This document shows, piece by piece, positions 10,188 through 19,216 of a DNA stretch of 64,000 nucleotides. The notes under the pieces are model-generated. The model was not told the DNA's origin. It ran no database searches and worked only from the letters and a program-made list of their open reading frames with translations. Every line of letters begins with the position of its first letter. Position 1 is the first letter of the stretch. Origin of the DNA: Stenotrophomonas rhizophila (lineage in GTDB: Bacteria; Pseudomonadota; Gammaproteobacteria; Xanthomonadales; Xanthomonadaceae); assembly GCF_000661955.1 (NCBI RefSeq), contig NZ_CP007597.1:2396964-2460963 (forward strand). The letters are read 5' to 3'. Position numbers and translations under genes: made by a program.

Positions 10188-10550
10188 ATGTCGCACTCCG
10201 TCACCTCCGTCCTTTCCCAGATCCGCTCCTTCCAGACCCAGATGGGGCAGTCCGCCGTCAGCCCGCTGACGGAGGCGCCGAAGAACAATGCCATCCAGGG
10301 CCTTGTCTCCCCCCAGGAAGTGCAGGGTCCGAGCTTCACCGAAACCCTGCGCGGCGCCATTGCCGGCGTCAACGATGCCCAGCAGAAGTCCGGCGCATTG
10401 GCCAAGGCCTTCGAACTGGGTGAACCCGGTGCCGACCTTGCCAAGGTAATGGTCGCCTCGCAGCAGTCCCAGATCGCCTTCCGCGCCACCGTGGAAGTCC
10501 GTAACCGTCTCGTCCAGGCTTACCAGGACGTGATGAACATGCCGCTGTAA
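10188..10550 (+). CDS. fliE: Flagellar hook-basal body protein FliE
   Basis: 120-residue FliE, the junction protein between the MS-ring and proximal rod, assembled in the periplasm after export. The conserved C-terminal helices (DLAKVMVASQQSQIAFRATV, then RNRLVQAYQDVMNMPL) are typical. The ATG at 10188 was chosen because the sigma-54 transcription start falls downstream of the earlier in-frame ATG. It is the first gene of a tight operon running through fliK. Confidence 0.95.
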   Translation: MSHSVTSVLSQIRSFQTQMGQSAVSPLTEAPKNNAIQGLVSPQEVQGPSFTETLRGAIAGVNDAQQKSGALAKAFELGEPGADLAKVMVASQQSQIAFRATVEVRNRLVQAYQDVMNMPL

Positions 10551-10562
10551 GGATAGAAACGC

Positions 10563-12206
10563 ATGGCCCTGTCGCTCTCCAAAGAATCGCTGAACACCGA
10601 AAAGGCTGGGCAGTGGTTCGACCGGCTGCAAAGCCTGCAGATCACCCGTCGGCTCGGACTGATGGCGATGATCGCCGTGGCCGTGGCGGCAGGTCTGTTC
10701 GTGTTCTTCTGGTCGCAGAAGCCGGGCATGGTGCCGCTGTACACCGGCCTGGACCAGAAGGCCACCGCCGAAGCCACCGACCTGCTGCGCACCGCGCAGA
10801 TTCCGTTCGAACTGGACCCGGCCACCGGTGGCATCACCGTGCCGGAAAAGAACCTGCACGACGCCCGCCTGAAGCTGGCCGGCTCGGGCCTGACCGACAG
10901 CGGCAGGCTCGGCTTCGAGCTGATGGAGCGTGATCCGGGCTTCGGCGTCAGCCAGTTCATGGAAAACGCCCGCTACCAGCATTCGCTGGAAACCGAGCTG
11001 TCGCGCACCATCAACACGCTGCGCCCGGTGCGCGATTCGCGCGTGCACCTGGCCATTCCCAAGCCCAGCGCCTTCACCCGCCAGCGTGACGTGGCCAGTG
11101 CCTCGGTGGTGCTGGAACTGCGCGGTGGCCAGCAGCTGGAACGCGGCCAGATCGATGCCATCGTGCACATGGTGGCCGCCAGCATTCCCGACCTGGCCCC
11201 CGAGCGCGTGACCGTGGTCGACCAGAGCGGGCGCATGCTGAGCGTGTCCGATCCCAACAGCGATGCGGCGATGAACGCCGCGCAGTTCGAACAGGTGCGC
11301 CGCCAGGAAACTTCGTTCAACCAGCGCATCCGCGAACTGCTGGAACCGATGACCGGCCCGGGCCGGGTCAATCCGGAAACCAGCGTGGACATGGACTTCT
11401 CGGTCATCGAGGAAGCCCGTGAGCTGTACAACGGCGAGCCGCAGAAGCTGCGCAGCGAGCAGATGAGCGAGAACAGCAGCAACGTGCCCGGCCCGCAGGG
11501 CGTGCCCGGTGCAGCCAGCAACACCCCGCCCGGCCCGGCCGCCGCGCCGGCCACCGCCGCCGCCCCGACCGAAACCTCGAAGAACGCCACCCGCAACTAC
11601 GAGCTGGACCGTACCCTGCAGCACACCCGCCAGCCGGCGGGCCGCATCAAGCGCGTGTCGGTGGCGGTGCTGGTGGACAACGTGCCGCGTGCCGGCGCCA
11701 ACGGCAAGACCACCGAGCAGGCACTGTCGGCGGCCGAACTGACCCGCGTCGAAGCCCTGGTCAAGCAGGCGGTCGGCTTCGATGCCGAACGAGGCGACAC
11801 GGTGTCGGTGATGAATGCCCCGTTCGTGCGTGAAGTCACCCCGGTCGAAGGGCCCAAGTGGTGGGAGCTGCCGCAGGTGCAGGACGCATTGCGTCTGCTG
11901 CTCGGCGCGATCGTGGTGCTGGCGCTGGTGTTCGGCGTGCTGCGCCCGGCGCTGCGCTCGATCACCGGCCAGAACAAGAAAGACAGCGACGAGGCACTGG
12001 AACCGCACAGTGCCGACGTACAGCTGGTCGACGATGGCGAAGGCCTGCCCGCGCTGGGCAGCGAACGCCTGAACGCGGCCGGACATGAAACCCTGGCATT
12101 GCCGGTGGACTCCTACGAGGAACGACTGCGCATGGCGCGTGAAGCTGTAAAGACCGATTCCAAGCGCGTGGCCCAGGTGGTCAAGGGCTGGGTGGCCAAT
12201 GACTGA
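10563..12206 (+). CDS. fliF: Flagellar MS-ring protein FliF
   Basis: 547-residue inner-membrane ring protein on which the basal body is built. One transmembrane helix lies near residues 32-50 (LGLMAMIAVAVAAGLFVFFW) and a second near 442-462 (LRLLLGAIVVLALVFGVL). The periplasmic ring-building motifs between them (GLDQKATAEATDLL, then FELMERDPGFGVSQFMENARYQ) are well conserved, with a Pro/Ala-rich insert near 315-345. The C-terminal cytoplasmic tail, which binds FliG, ends KVVKGWVAND-like (VVKGWVAND). It overlaps fliG by 8 bases. Confidence 0.98.
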   Translation: MALSLSKESLNTEKAGQWFDRLQSLQITRRLGLMAMIAVAVAAGLFVFFWSQKPGMVPLYTGLDQKATAEATDLLRTAQIPFELDPATGGITVPEKNLHDARLKLAGSGLTDSGRLGFELMERDPGFGVSQFMENARYQHSLETELSRTINTLRPVRDSRVHLAIPKPSAFTRQRDVASASVVLELRGGQQLERGQIDAIVHMVAASIPDLAPERVTVVDQSGRMLSVSDPNSDAAMNAAQFEQVRRQETSFNQRIRELLEPMTGPGRVNPETSVDMDFSVIEEARELYNGEPQKLRSEQMSENSSNVPGPQGVPGAASNTPPGPAAAPATAAAPTETSKNATRNYELDRTLQHTRQPAGRIKRVSVAVLVDNVPRAGANGKTTEQALSAAELTRVEALVKQAVGFDAERGDTVSVMNAPFVREVTPVEGPKWWELPQVQDALRLLLGAIVVLALVFGVLRPALRSITGQNKKDSDEALEPHSADVQLVDDGEGLPALGSERLNAAGHETLALPVDSYEERLRMAREAVKTDSKRVAQVVKGWVAND

Positions 12207-13209
12207 CGCCACCACTGCGCCGCTGAGCGGCGTACAACGCGCCGCCGTCCTGCTGCTGTCGCTGGGTGAACTGGACGCGGCCGAAGTGCTGCGCCACATG
12301 GAACCCAAGGAGGTGCAGAAGATCGGCATCGCCATGGCCACCATGACCGACATCACCCGTGCCCAGGTGGAAGGGGTGATGGACCAGTTCAGTTCCGAAC
12401 TGGGCTCCAAGACCTCGCTGGGCGTGGGCTCGGACGACTACATCCGCAACATGCTGGTGCAGGCGCTGGGCAGCGAGAAGGCCGGCAACCTGATCGACCG
12501 CATCCTGCTCGGTCGCAACACCACCGGCCTGGACGCGCTGAAGTGGATGGACCCGCGTGCGGTGGCCGACCTGGTCCGCAACGAGCATCCGCAGATCATC
12601 GCCATCGTGATGGCCCACCTGGAAACCGACCAGGCCGCCGACGCGCTCAAGCTGCTGCCCGAACGTACCCGGGTGGACGTGCTGCTGCGCATCGCCACCC
12701 TGGACGGCATTCCGCCGAACGCGCTGAACGAGCTCAACGAAATCATGGAGCGCCAGTTCGCCGGCAACCAGAACCTGAAGTCGTCCAACATCGGCGGCGT
12801 GCAGTGCGCGGCCAACATCCTGAACTTCATGGACAGCGGCCAGGACCAGGCGATCCTGGGCGAGATCGCCCGCATCGATGCCCCGCTGAGCGGGCGCATC
12901 CAGGACCTGATGTTCGTGTTCGACGACCTGGTGGACCTGGACGACCGCGAACTGCAGCTGGTGCTGCGCGAAGTCAGCGGCGAGCGCCTGGGCCTGGCCC
13001 TGCGCGGCGCCGACATCAAGGTGCGCGACAAGATCACCCGCAACATGTCCCAGCGCGCCGCCGAGATCCTGCTCGAAGACATGGAAGCACGCGGTCCGGT
13101 GCGCCTGTCCGACGTGGAAGTGGCGCAGCGCGAGATCCTGGCCATCGTCAAGCGCATGGCCGATGAAGGCACCGTCACCATTGGCGGCAACGCGGAGGCG
13201 ATGCTGTGA
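12199..13209 (+). CDS. fliG: Flagellar motor switch protein FliG
   Basis: 336-residue rotor protein of the C-ring that interacts with FliF, FliM and the stator. The N-terminal domain starts VQRAAVLLLSLGELDAAEVL. The middle domain has EHPQIIAIVMAHLETDQAAD and the C-terminal torque domain has DLMFVFDDLVDLDDRELQLV, which carries the charged residues that face MotA-type stators. Length and domain order are normal. It overlaps fliF upstream and fliH downstream. Confidence 0.98.
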   Translation: MTDATTAPLSGVQRAAVLLLSLGELDAAEVLRHMEPKEVQKIGIAMATMTDITRAQVEGVMDQFSSELGSKTSLGVGSDDYIRNMLVQALGSEKAGNLIDRILLGRNTTGLDALKWMDPRAVADLVRNEHPQIIAIVMAHLETDQAADALKLLPERTRVDVLLRIATLDGIPPNALNELNEIMERQFAGNQNLKSSNIGGVQCAANILNFMDSGQDQAILGEIARIDAPLSGRIQDLMFVFDDLVDLDDRELQLVLREVSGERLGLALRGADIKVRDKITRNMSQRAAEILLEDMEARGPVRLSDVEVAQREILAIVKRMADEGTVTIGGNAEAML

Positions 13210-13844
13210 ACAACGCCGTGCGCTGGCTTGCCCCGGACCTGCTGGCGGTGCCCGAACCGGCACCGGTGGAGGAGAGTTTCGAGCTCACCGAACCGGATCC
13301 GGAGCACGAACCGGAACCGCTGCTGCAGCTGCCCACGCTGGAGGAAATCCAGCAGATCCAGGACGCCGCCGAAAAAGACGGCTTCGACCGCGGCCATGCC
13401 GACGGCCAGGCCCAGGGCCAGGCCGAGGTGCGCCGCCTGGTCGCGCAGATCGAAGGCATCCTGGACAACTTCAGCCGGCCGCTGGTGCGTCTGGAGAATG
13501 AAGTGGTGGCCGCGCTGGGCGAACTGGCCGTCCGCATCGCCGGCACTCTGGTCGGCCGTGCGTACCAGGCCGACCCGGCGCTGCTCGCGCAGCTGGTGGG
13601 CGAGGCCGTCGACGCGGTCGGCGGCGCCAACCGCGAGGTTGAGGTGCGCCTGCACCCTGACGACATCGCCGCGCTCACCCCGCTGCTGCAGCTGTCGCCC
13701 ACCCAGCGCCTCACCCCCGACGTCAGCCTGAGCCGCGGCGACCTGCGCGTGCACGCCGAAGCGGTGCGCATCGACGGCACCCTGGAAGCCCGCCTGCGTG
13801 GCGCGCTGGATGCGGTGCTGCGCAAATCCGGAGCCAGTGCATGA
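13206..13844 (+). CDS. fliH: Flagellar export regulator FliH
   Basis: 212-residue stator-like protein that binds FliI and couples the ATPase to the export gate. It has an acidic N-terminus, a Gln/Ala-rich helical middle with small-residue repeats (GHADGQAQGQAE) and a C-terminal domain like the ATP synthase delta/E subunit. The GTG start overlaps the fliG stop (GTGA), and the product ends by overlapping fliI. Confidence 0.9.
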   Translation: MNNAVRWLAPDLLAVPEPAPVEESFELTEPDPEHEPEPLLQLPTLEEIQQIQDAAEKDGFDRGHADGQAQGQAEVRRLVAQIEGILDNFSRPLVRLENEVVAALGELAVRIAGTLVGRAYQADPALLAQLVGEAVDAVGGANREVEVRLHPDDIAALTPLLQLSPTQRLTPDVSLSRGDLRVHAEAVRIDGTLEARLRGALDAVLRKSGASA

Positions 13845-15223
13845 ACACCGAACCCCTGCCCGTCCCGGCCGCCGAGTGGGCGCCCGCGCGCAACCTGCGC
13901 CTGGCCGCGCGCCTGGACAGCATCCAGCCCGACGGCAACCACGGCCGCGGCCTGATCCGCGAAGGCGTGCTGCGCCGTGCGGTCGGGCTTACATTGGAAG
14001 CGGTCGGCTGCGAATCGCCGATGGGCGCCAGCTGCAAGGTGGAAGTCGCCGACGGCGGCTGGGTGGATGCCGAAGTGGTCGGCTTTGCCGGCGAGCGCAC
14101 CTACCTGATGCCCAGCGCCGAACTGCATGGCCTGCTGCCCAACGCGCGGGTGGTGCCGGTCCTGGGCCGCGGCGGCGTGGAAGTGGGCGAAGGCCTGCTC
14201 GGCCGGGTCATCGACAGCGATGGCGTGCCGCTGGACGGCAAAGGCCCGATCCGCGCCGAAGGCACCGTGAGCATGGCCGGGGTGTCGATCAACCCGCTTG
14301 CCCGCGAGCCGATCACCCAGCCGCTGGACGTGGGCGTGCGCGCGATCAACGCGCTGCTGCCGATCGGCCGTGGCCAGCGTGTCGGCCTGTTTGCCGGTTC
14401 GGGCGTGGGTAAATCCACCCTGCTCGGCATGATGACCCGCTACACCGCCGCCGACGTGATCGTGGTGGGCCTGATCGGTGAACGTGGCCGCGAAGTGCGC
14501 GATTTCGTTGAAAGCACCCTCGGCGAAGAAGGCCTGCGCCGCGCCGTGGTAGTGGCCAGCCCGGCCGACCGCCCGCCGCTGGCCCGCCTGCACGGCGCCT
14601 ACCGCGCCACCGCCATTGCCGAATGGTTCCGCGACCAGGGCCTGAACGTACTGCTGCTGATGGACTCGCTGACCCGCTTCGCGCAGGCCCAGCGTGAGAT
14701 CGGCCTGTCGGTGGGCGAGCCGCCCACCACCCGCGGCTACCCGCCATCGGTGTTTGCCAAGCTGCCGGCCCTGGTGGAACGCGCCGGCAACGGCGCCAAG
14801 GGCCGGGGGTCGATCACCGCCTTCTACACCGTGCTGACCGAAGGCGACGATCCGCAGGATCCGATCGCCGACGCCGCCCGCGCCATTCTCGACGGCCATA
14901 TCCTGCTGTCGCGCCGGGTGGCCGACAGCGGCCTGTACCCGGCCATCGACGTGGAATCGTCGGTCAGCCGCGTGGTCACCGAAATTGCCGACGAACCCTG
15001 GCGCCTGCGCATCCGCAAGCTCAAGCGCCTGGTCTCGGCGTACTCGTCCAACCGCGACCTGATCGCGATCGGCGCCTACCAGCGCGGTAACGATCCGGCC
15101 ACCGACGAAGCGCTGGAGCGCTGGTCGGACATCGCCGAATTCCTCGGCCAGGACGTCGGCAAGGCCGCCGACCTGCCGCACAGCCAGGCCGCACTCAAGC
15201 GCCTGGTGGAACCTGAGAGCTAA
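13841..15223 (+). CDS. fliI: Flagellum-specific ATPase FliI
   Basis: 460-residue ATPase of the flagellar type III export apparatus, homologous to the F1 beta subunit. The Walker A loop is at 186-192 (GSGVGKS), followed by VVGLIGERGREVRDF and the Walker B strand LLLMDSLTRFAQAQREI. The N-terminal beta-barrel and C-terminal helical domain are intact. It overlaps fliH by 4 bases and is 3 bases from fliJ, as usual for the fliHIJ export unit. Confidence 0.98.
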   Translation: MNTEPLPVPAAEWAPARNLRLAARLDSIQPDGNHGRGLIREGVLRRAVGLTLEAVGCESPMGASCKVEVADGGWVDAEVVGFAGERTYLMPSAELHGLLPNARVVPVLGRGGVEVGEGLLGRVIDSDGVPLDGKGPIRAEGTVSMAGVSINPLAREPITQPLDVGVRAINALLPIGRGQRVGLFAGSGVGKSTLLGMMTRYTAADVIVVGLIGERGREVRDFVESTLGEEGLRRAVVVASPADRPPLARLHGAYRATAIAEWFRDQGLNVLLLMDSLTRFAQAQREIGLSVGEPPTTRGYPPSVFAKLPALVERAGNGAKGRGSITAFYTVLTEGDDPQDPIADAARAILDGHILLSRRVADSGLYPAIDVESSVSRVVTEIADEPWRLRIRKLKRLVSAYSSNRDLIAIGAYQRGNDPATDEALERWSDIAEFLGQDVGKAADLPHSQAALKRLVEPES

Positions 15224-15226
15224 GCC

Positions 15227-15685
15227 ATGATCCAGTCCAAGCGTTTCGATCCCCTGCTCAAGCGGGCCCAGGACCACGAAGACGAGGTTGCCCGTGACCT
15301 GGCCGAACGCCAGCGCACGCTCGACACCCACCTGTCGCGCCTGGACGAGCTGCGCCGTTACGCCGACGAGTACGCCAACGCGCAGATGGCGGCCACCAGC
15401 CCGGCCCAGCTGCTCAACCGGCGCGCATTCCTGGACCGCCTGGACAGTGCGGTGGCGCAGCAGCGCCAGACCGTGGACCACAACCGGGAAAAGGTCGAGG
15501 CCGAACGCGCCCGCCTGATCTTGGCCAGCCGCGACAAGGCGGTGCTTGAACAGCTGGCCGCCAGCTACCGCGCACAGGAGAAGGTGGTCACCGACCGTCG
15601 CGACCAGCGCGAGATGGACGACCTCGGCGCGCGCCGCAGCCGCCAGGCGCAGCGCGAAGACACCGACACCGGAGGCACGCCGTGA
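15227..15685 (+). CDS. fliJ: Flagellar export chaperone FliJ
   Basis: 152-residue, almost fully alpha-helical coiled-coil protein, the central stalk of the FliI hexamer. The charged heptad pattern is plain (DHEDEVARDLAERQRTLDTH, then NREKVEAERARLILASRDK). Identification rests on coiled-coil character, size and place between fliI and fliK. Confidence 0.92.
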   Translation: MIQSKRFDPLLKRAQDHEDEVARDLAERQRTLDTHLSRLDELRRYADEYANAQMAATSPAQLLNRRAFLDRLDSAVAQQRQTVDHNREKVEAERARLILASRDKAVLEQLAASYRAQEKVVTDRRDQREMDDLGARRSRQAQREDTDTGGTP

Positions 15686-16836
15686 TGCCTCCCGCACTTC
15701 AGGGCACTGCGTCCACGGGCGCTGCCAAGGCCACCGGTACATCCCCGCGCAGCGACGCGTCGTCCGGCGATACCCGCCGGGACTTTGACGCCCTGCTCAA
15801 CGGCGACGGCGCCAGCACCGCCAAGGCGCCCGCACGCCTCGCCGGCAAGGCCGGCAACGCGGGCACTGCCGACGGGTCGGCCAAACCCGGGAACGAACCG
15901 AACACCCCCGCCACTGCCGATGCGCCCAAGCGCCCGGGCAGCGACGCATCCAGCGAGGCCGCGGCCGACGCGGGCACTACCGAAAGCACCGCCGCCGCCA
16001 AACCGGCGGCCCAGGACAGCGCGGACGACACCGAGCCCGCGCCGTGGCCACCGCTCGGCCTGGCCGGGCTGGCCCTGGCCGGCACCCCGCCGCACCTGCC
16101 GCCCGCGCTGCAACCGGCCGCCCCTGCGGCGACCGATGCCGACCCGCTGCTGGCCACTGCCGCCCCGCTGCCCGCCCCGGCGCTGCCGTTGACTGCCGCC
16201 GCGGCAGGTGCCGCTACCGCCAGCGAACCGGCCGCCGCGCTGGTGTTGCCCGCCGATGCCACGGTGGCCGACGACCCGGCACTGCTCAAGGCCGTCACCG
16301 ACGCCCTGGCCGGCGCCGACAGCGGTGATGCCCCGGCCACCCCGCTGCTGCACGCGCTGCACGCCGCGGCCGAGCTGAAGACCAGTGCCGTCACGGCGGC
16401 ATTCACCGGCAGCCCGACCGCCACCCCGGACGTGGGCGCCGATGACTTCGGCGATGCCATGAGCGCCCGCATCGGCTGGTTGGCCGACCAGAAGATCGGC
16501 CATGCGGTGATCCGGGTGACCCCGCATGACCTGGGCCAGATCGAAGTGCGCCTGCAGATTGACGGTGACAAGGTGCACGCCAGCTTCAGCAGCGCCCATG
16601 CCGAGGTCCGCCACGCGCTCGAAACCAGCCTGCCCCGCCTGCGCGAGATGCTCGGCGAGCAGGGCTTCCAGCTCGGCAACGCCGATGTGGGCCAGCAGCA
16701 CACCGCGCAGGGCGGCCAGGACGGTAACGGGCAGCCCGGCGCGACCGGCGGCGACGGCGAACCGACGCTGGCCGACATCACCGTCTCGCCGGCGCAGTTG
16801 ATGCGCCAGCGCGGGTTGGTTGACGCGTACGCGTAG
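15685..16836 (+). CDS. fliK: Flagellar hook-length control protein FliK
   Basis: 383-residue hook-length ruler, secreted during hook assembly, which also switches export specificity through FlhB. The first 230 residues are low-complexity and Ala/Pro/Thr-rich, as in other FliK rulers. The conserved C-terminal Flg_hook domain (about 260-340) contains GHAVIRVTPHDLGQIEVRL and LPRLREMLGEQGFQLGNADV. The ATG at 15685 is preferred over the adjacent GTG at 15682 because GGAGG at 15671-15675 is then 9 bases away. It is the last gene of the fliE operon. Confidence 0.92.
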   Translation: MPPALQGTASTGAAKATGTSPRSDASSGDTRRDFDALLNGDGASTAKAPARLAGKAGNAGTADGSAKPGNEPNTPATADAPKRPGSDASSEAAADAGTTESTAAAKPAAQDSADDTEPAPWPPLGLAGLALAGTPPHLPPALQPAAPAATDADPLLATAAPLPAPALPLTAAAAGAATASEPAAALVLPADATVADDPALLKAVTDALAGADSGDAPATPLLHALHAAAELKTSAVTAAFTGSPTATPDVGADDFGDAMSARIGWLADQKIGHAVIRVTPHDLGQIEVRLQIDGDKVHASFSSAHAEVRHALETSLPRLREMLGEQGFQLGNADVGQQHTAQGGQDGNGQPGATGGDGEPTLADITVSPAQLMRQRGLVDAYA

Positions 16837-17333
16837 GCAGCCCCTGTAAATGCCGGCCACGGGCCGGTTTACGCACTGCACGCACCCGGTAGTGCCGGCC
16901 GCTGGCCGGCTCCTGCACGCACACGGTAGTGCCGGCCGCTGGCCGGCTCCTCAGGAAATCACGGGTATGCGTGGAGCCGGCCAGCGGCCGGCACTACCTG
17001 GAAATCACGGGTGTGCGTGGAGCCGGCCAGCGGCCGGCACTACCTGGGGATCACGGGTGTGCGTGGAGCCGGCCAGCGGCCGGCACTACTTGGGGATCCC
17101 GGGTGTGCGTGAAGCCGGCCAGCGGCCGGCACTACCGGGGGATCACGGGTATGCGTGGAGCCGGCCAGCGGCCGGCACTACCTGGGGGCGACGGGTGTGC
17201 GTGGAGCCGGCCAGCGGCCGGCACTACCGTCACCGCTCGCCAGCGCGTTGCCGTCCGCCCCCCGCCAGAAACCCGACGCCGGCCTGCCCCGGCATTCAGG
17301 CACGGCCTTTGCATGTAGCCAGGAAGCAATCCA
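16837..17333 (+). repeat. fliK-fliL gap: SMAG repeats and a 46-bp tandem array
   Basis: Two direct GTAG-headed palindromes (16889-16911 and 16926-16948) are followed by six opposite-facing copies starting at 16975, 17021, 17067, 17113, 17159 and 17205, exactly 46 bases apart. Each unit is a 23-base palindromic core (AGCCGGCCAGCGGCCGGCAC plus TAC) and a 23-base linker containing CACGGGTGTGCGTGG with small changes. The fliL sigma-54 promoter lies just after the array. No gene is visible. Confidence 0.9.
17298..17313 (+). promoter_or_regulatory. Sigma-54 promoter of the fliL operon
   Basis: AGGCACG-GCCT-TTGCA with GG at 17299-17300 and GC at 17311-17312, spacing 10. The match is 6 of 7 and 5 of 5 positions. 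Predicted transcription starts near 17324, giving a very short leader. Confidence 0.85.
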
Positions 17334-17867
17334 ATGGAGCTTCCCCTCGTGGCCGCAGCCGCCGACAAAACCAAGAAATCCGCCGACAAGGACAAGGCTG
17401 CCAAGCCGCGTAGTCCGTTGTTGATCACCGCCCTGGTGGCCGTGCTCGCCGCTGGCGCCGCCGGTGGCGGTGCGTGGTACTTCGCCACGTCGTCCCAGCA
17501 CGACAGCAAGGCCGCCAAGCCGGCCGCCAGCAAGGCCATGCCCGCACCGGCGCAGTACTTCGGGCTGGAGCCGCCGTTCGTGGTCAACCTCAACAGCAGC
17601 TTCGACGGCCCGCGCTACCTGCAGGTGGAAGTCCAGCTGATGACCCGCGACCCGGCCGCGCTGGAGGCGATCAAGCTGCACGCCCCGGCCATCCGCGCCA
17701 AGCTGCTGATGCTGTTCTCGCAGGTCGAGCCCACCCAGATCGCCGACCGCGCCGGCAAGGAACGCCTGCAGGCCGACTCGCTGGCCGAAGTGCAGAAGCT
17801 GCTCAAGGCCGAAACCGGCTCCAAGGGCGCCGACGAACTGCTGTTCACCAGCTTCGTCACCCAGTAA
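17334..17867 (+). CDS. fliL: Flagellar basal body-associated protein FliL
   Basis: 177-residue inner-membrane protein that surrounds or supports the stator. It has a Lys-rich cytoplasmic N-terminus, one transmembrane helix (LLITALVAVLAAGAAGGGAWYF, about 29-50) and a periplasmic domain with YFGLEPPFVVNL and LQVEVQLMTRD. The ATG at 17334 has AGGAAG 7 bases upstream, but the predicted sigma-54 start (near 17324) would cut that site. An in-frame GTG at 17349 with GGAG at 17336-17339 is a serious alternative, giving MAAAADKTKK. It is followed closely by fliM. Confidence 0.93.
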   Translation: MELPLVAAAADKTKKSADKDKAAKPRSPLLITALVAVLAAGAAGGGAWYFATSSQHDSKAAKPAASKAMPAPAQYFGLEPPFVVNLNSSFDGPRYLQVEVQLMTRDPAALEAIKLHAPAIRAKLLMLFSQVEPTQIADRAGKERLQADSLAEVQKLLKAETGSKGADELLFTSFVTQ

Positions 17868-17876
17868 GGGCACACC

Positions 17877-18884
17877 ATGAATGACCTGCTTTCCCAGGAC
17901 GAGATCGATGCGCTGTTGCACGGCGTGGATTCGGGTGCGGTCGAAACCGATGTGGACGCGGCAACGCCCGGCGAAGCCCGCAGCTACGACTTTGCCAGCC
18001 AGGACCGCATCATCCGTGGGCGCATGCCGACCCTGGAGATGGTCAACGAACGCTTCGCGCGCCTGTGGCGGATCGGCTTGTTCAACCTGATCCGTCGCTC
18101 GGCCGAGCTGTCGGTGCGCGGCATCGAGCTGATCAAGTTCAACGACTACATGCACTCGCTGTACGTGCCCACCAACCTCAACCTGATCCGCTTCAAGCCG
18201 CTGCGCGGCACCGGGCTGATCGTGTTCGAGCCGACGCTGGTGTTCGCGATCGTGGACAACTTCTTCGGCGGTGACGGGCGCTACCCCACCCGCATCGAAG
18301 GCCGCGAGTTCACCGCCACCGAAATGCGCGTGATCCACCTGCTGCTCAAGCAGACCTTCGCCGACCTGCAGGAAGCGTGGGCCCCGGTGATGGACGTGGA
18401 GCTGGAGTACATCAACTCCGAGATCAACCCGCACTTCGCCAACATCGTGACCCCGCGCGAGTACGTGGTGGTCTGCCGCCTGCACGTCGAGCTCGATGGC
18501 GGTGGCGGTGACATCCACGTCACCCTGCCCTACTCGATGCTCGAACCGATCCGCGAACTGCTCGATGCCGGCATCCAGAGCGACCGCAACGACCGCGATG
18601 CCAGCTGGGGCGTGATGCTGCGCGAACAGCTCAACATCGCCGAGGTCACCCTGTCCAGCGTACTGGCCAGCAAGCGCATGACGCTGCGCGAACTGACCGG
18701 GCTGAAGGTCGGCGACATCCTGCCGATCGACCTGCAGCCGCAGGTGCCGGTGTGCGTGGAGAACATTCCGGTGTTCACCGGCGAGTTCGGCGTCGCCAAT
18801 GGCAGCAACGCAGTGAAGATCATCGCCACCCATCCCCCGGGCACCCGCCCACGCGTTCCCGTTATCCAGGAAGACCCGCAATGA
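17877..18884 (+). CDS. fliM: Flagellar motor switch protein FliM
   Basis: 335-residue C-ring protein that binds phosphorylated CheY. The N-terminal CheY-binding peptide (LLSQDEIDALLHG) is intact, the CheC-like middle domain contains the GGDGRY loop, and the C-terminal SpoA-like domain pairs with FliN (GDILPIDL). Length is normal. The stop overlaps fliN (ATGA). Confidence 0.98.
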   Translation: MNDLLSQDEIDALLHGVDSGAVETDVDAATPGEARSYDFASQDRIIRGRMPTLEMVNERFARLWRIGLFNLIRRSAELSVRGIELIKFNDYMHSLYVPTNLNLIRFKPLRGTGLIVFEPTLVFAIVDNFFGGDGRYPTRIEGREFTATEMRVIHLLLKQTFADLQEAWAPVMDVELEYINSEINPHFANIVTPREYVVVCRLHVELDGGGGDIHVTLPYSMLEPIRELLDAGIQSDRNDRDASWGVMLREQLNIAEVTLSSVLASKRMTLRELTGLKVGDILPIDLQPQVPVCVENIPVFTGEFGVANGSNAVKIIATHPPGTRPRVPVIQEDPQ

Positions 18885-19216
18885 ACGATATCGAAACCAA
18901 CGAACCGGCACCGGCACAGTTCACCACGCTGCAGTCCGATGACAGCCTGGGGCCCGAACTGAACCTGGATGTCATCCTCGATGTGCCGGTGACGCTGTCG
19001 CTGGAAGTGGGCCGCGCGCGCCTGCCGATCCGGAACCTGCTGCAGCTCAACCAGGGCTCGGTGGTGGAACTGGAACGCGGTGCCGGCGAATCGCTGGACG
19101 TGTTCGTCAACGGCACGCTGATCGCGCATGGCGAAGTGGTGGTCATCAACGATCGTTTCGGCGTGCGCCTGACCGACGTGGTCAGCCCCAGCGAACGGAT
19201 CCGGAGACTGCGTTGA
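18881..19216 (+). CDS. fliN: Flagellar motor switch protein FliN
   Basis: 111-residue C-ring protein with a short acidic N-terminus and a SpoA domain (LDVILDVPVTLSLEVGRARL, then ANGTLIAHGEVV-type strand VFVNGTLIAHGEV). FliN also holds FliH-FliI at the export gate. The ATG at 18881 overlaps the fliM stop and matches the family length, although the frame is open further upstream. Confidence 0.97.
   Translation: MNDIETNEPAPAQFTTLQSDDSLGPELNLDVILDVPVTLSLEVGRARLPIRNLLQLNQGSVVELERGAGESLDVFVNGTLIAHGEVVVINDRFGVRLTDVVSPSERIRRLR

Noticed and set aside
16975..17228. CRISPR-like regular array
   Set aside because: The 23-base linkers between palindromes are nearly identical rather than unique spacers, and no cas genes are present; it is a tandem REP array.
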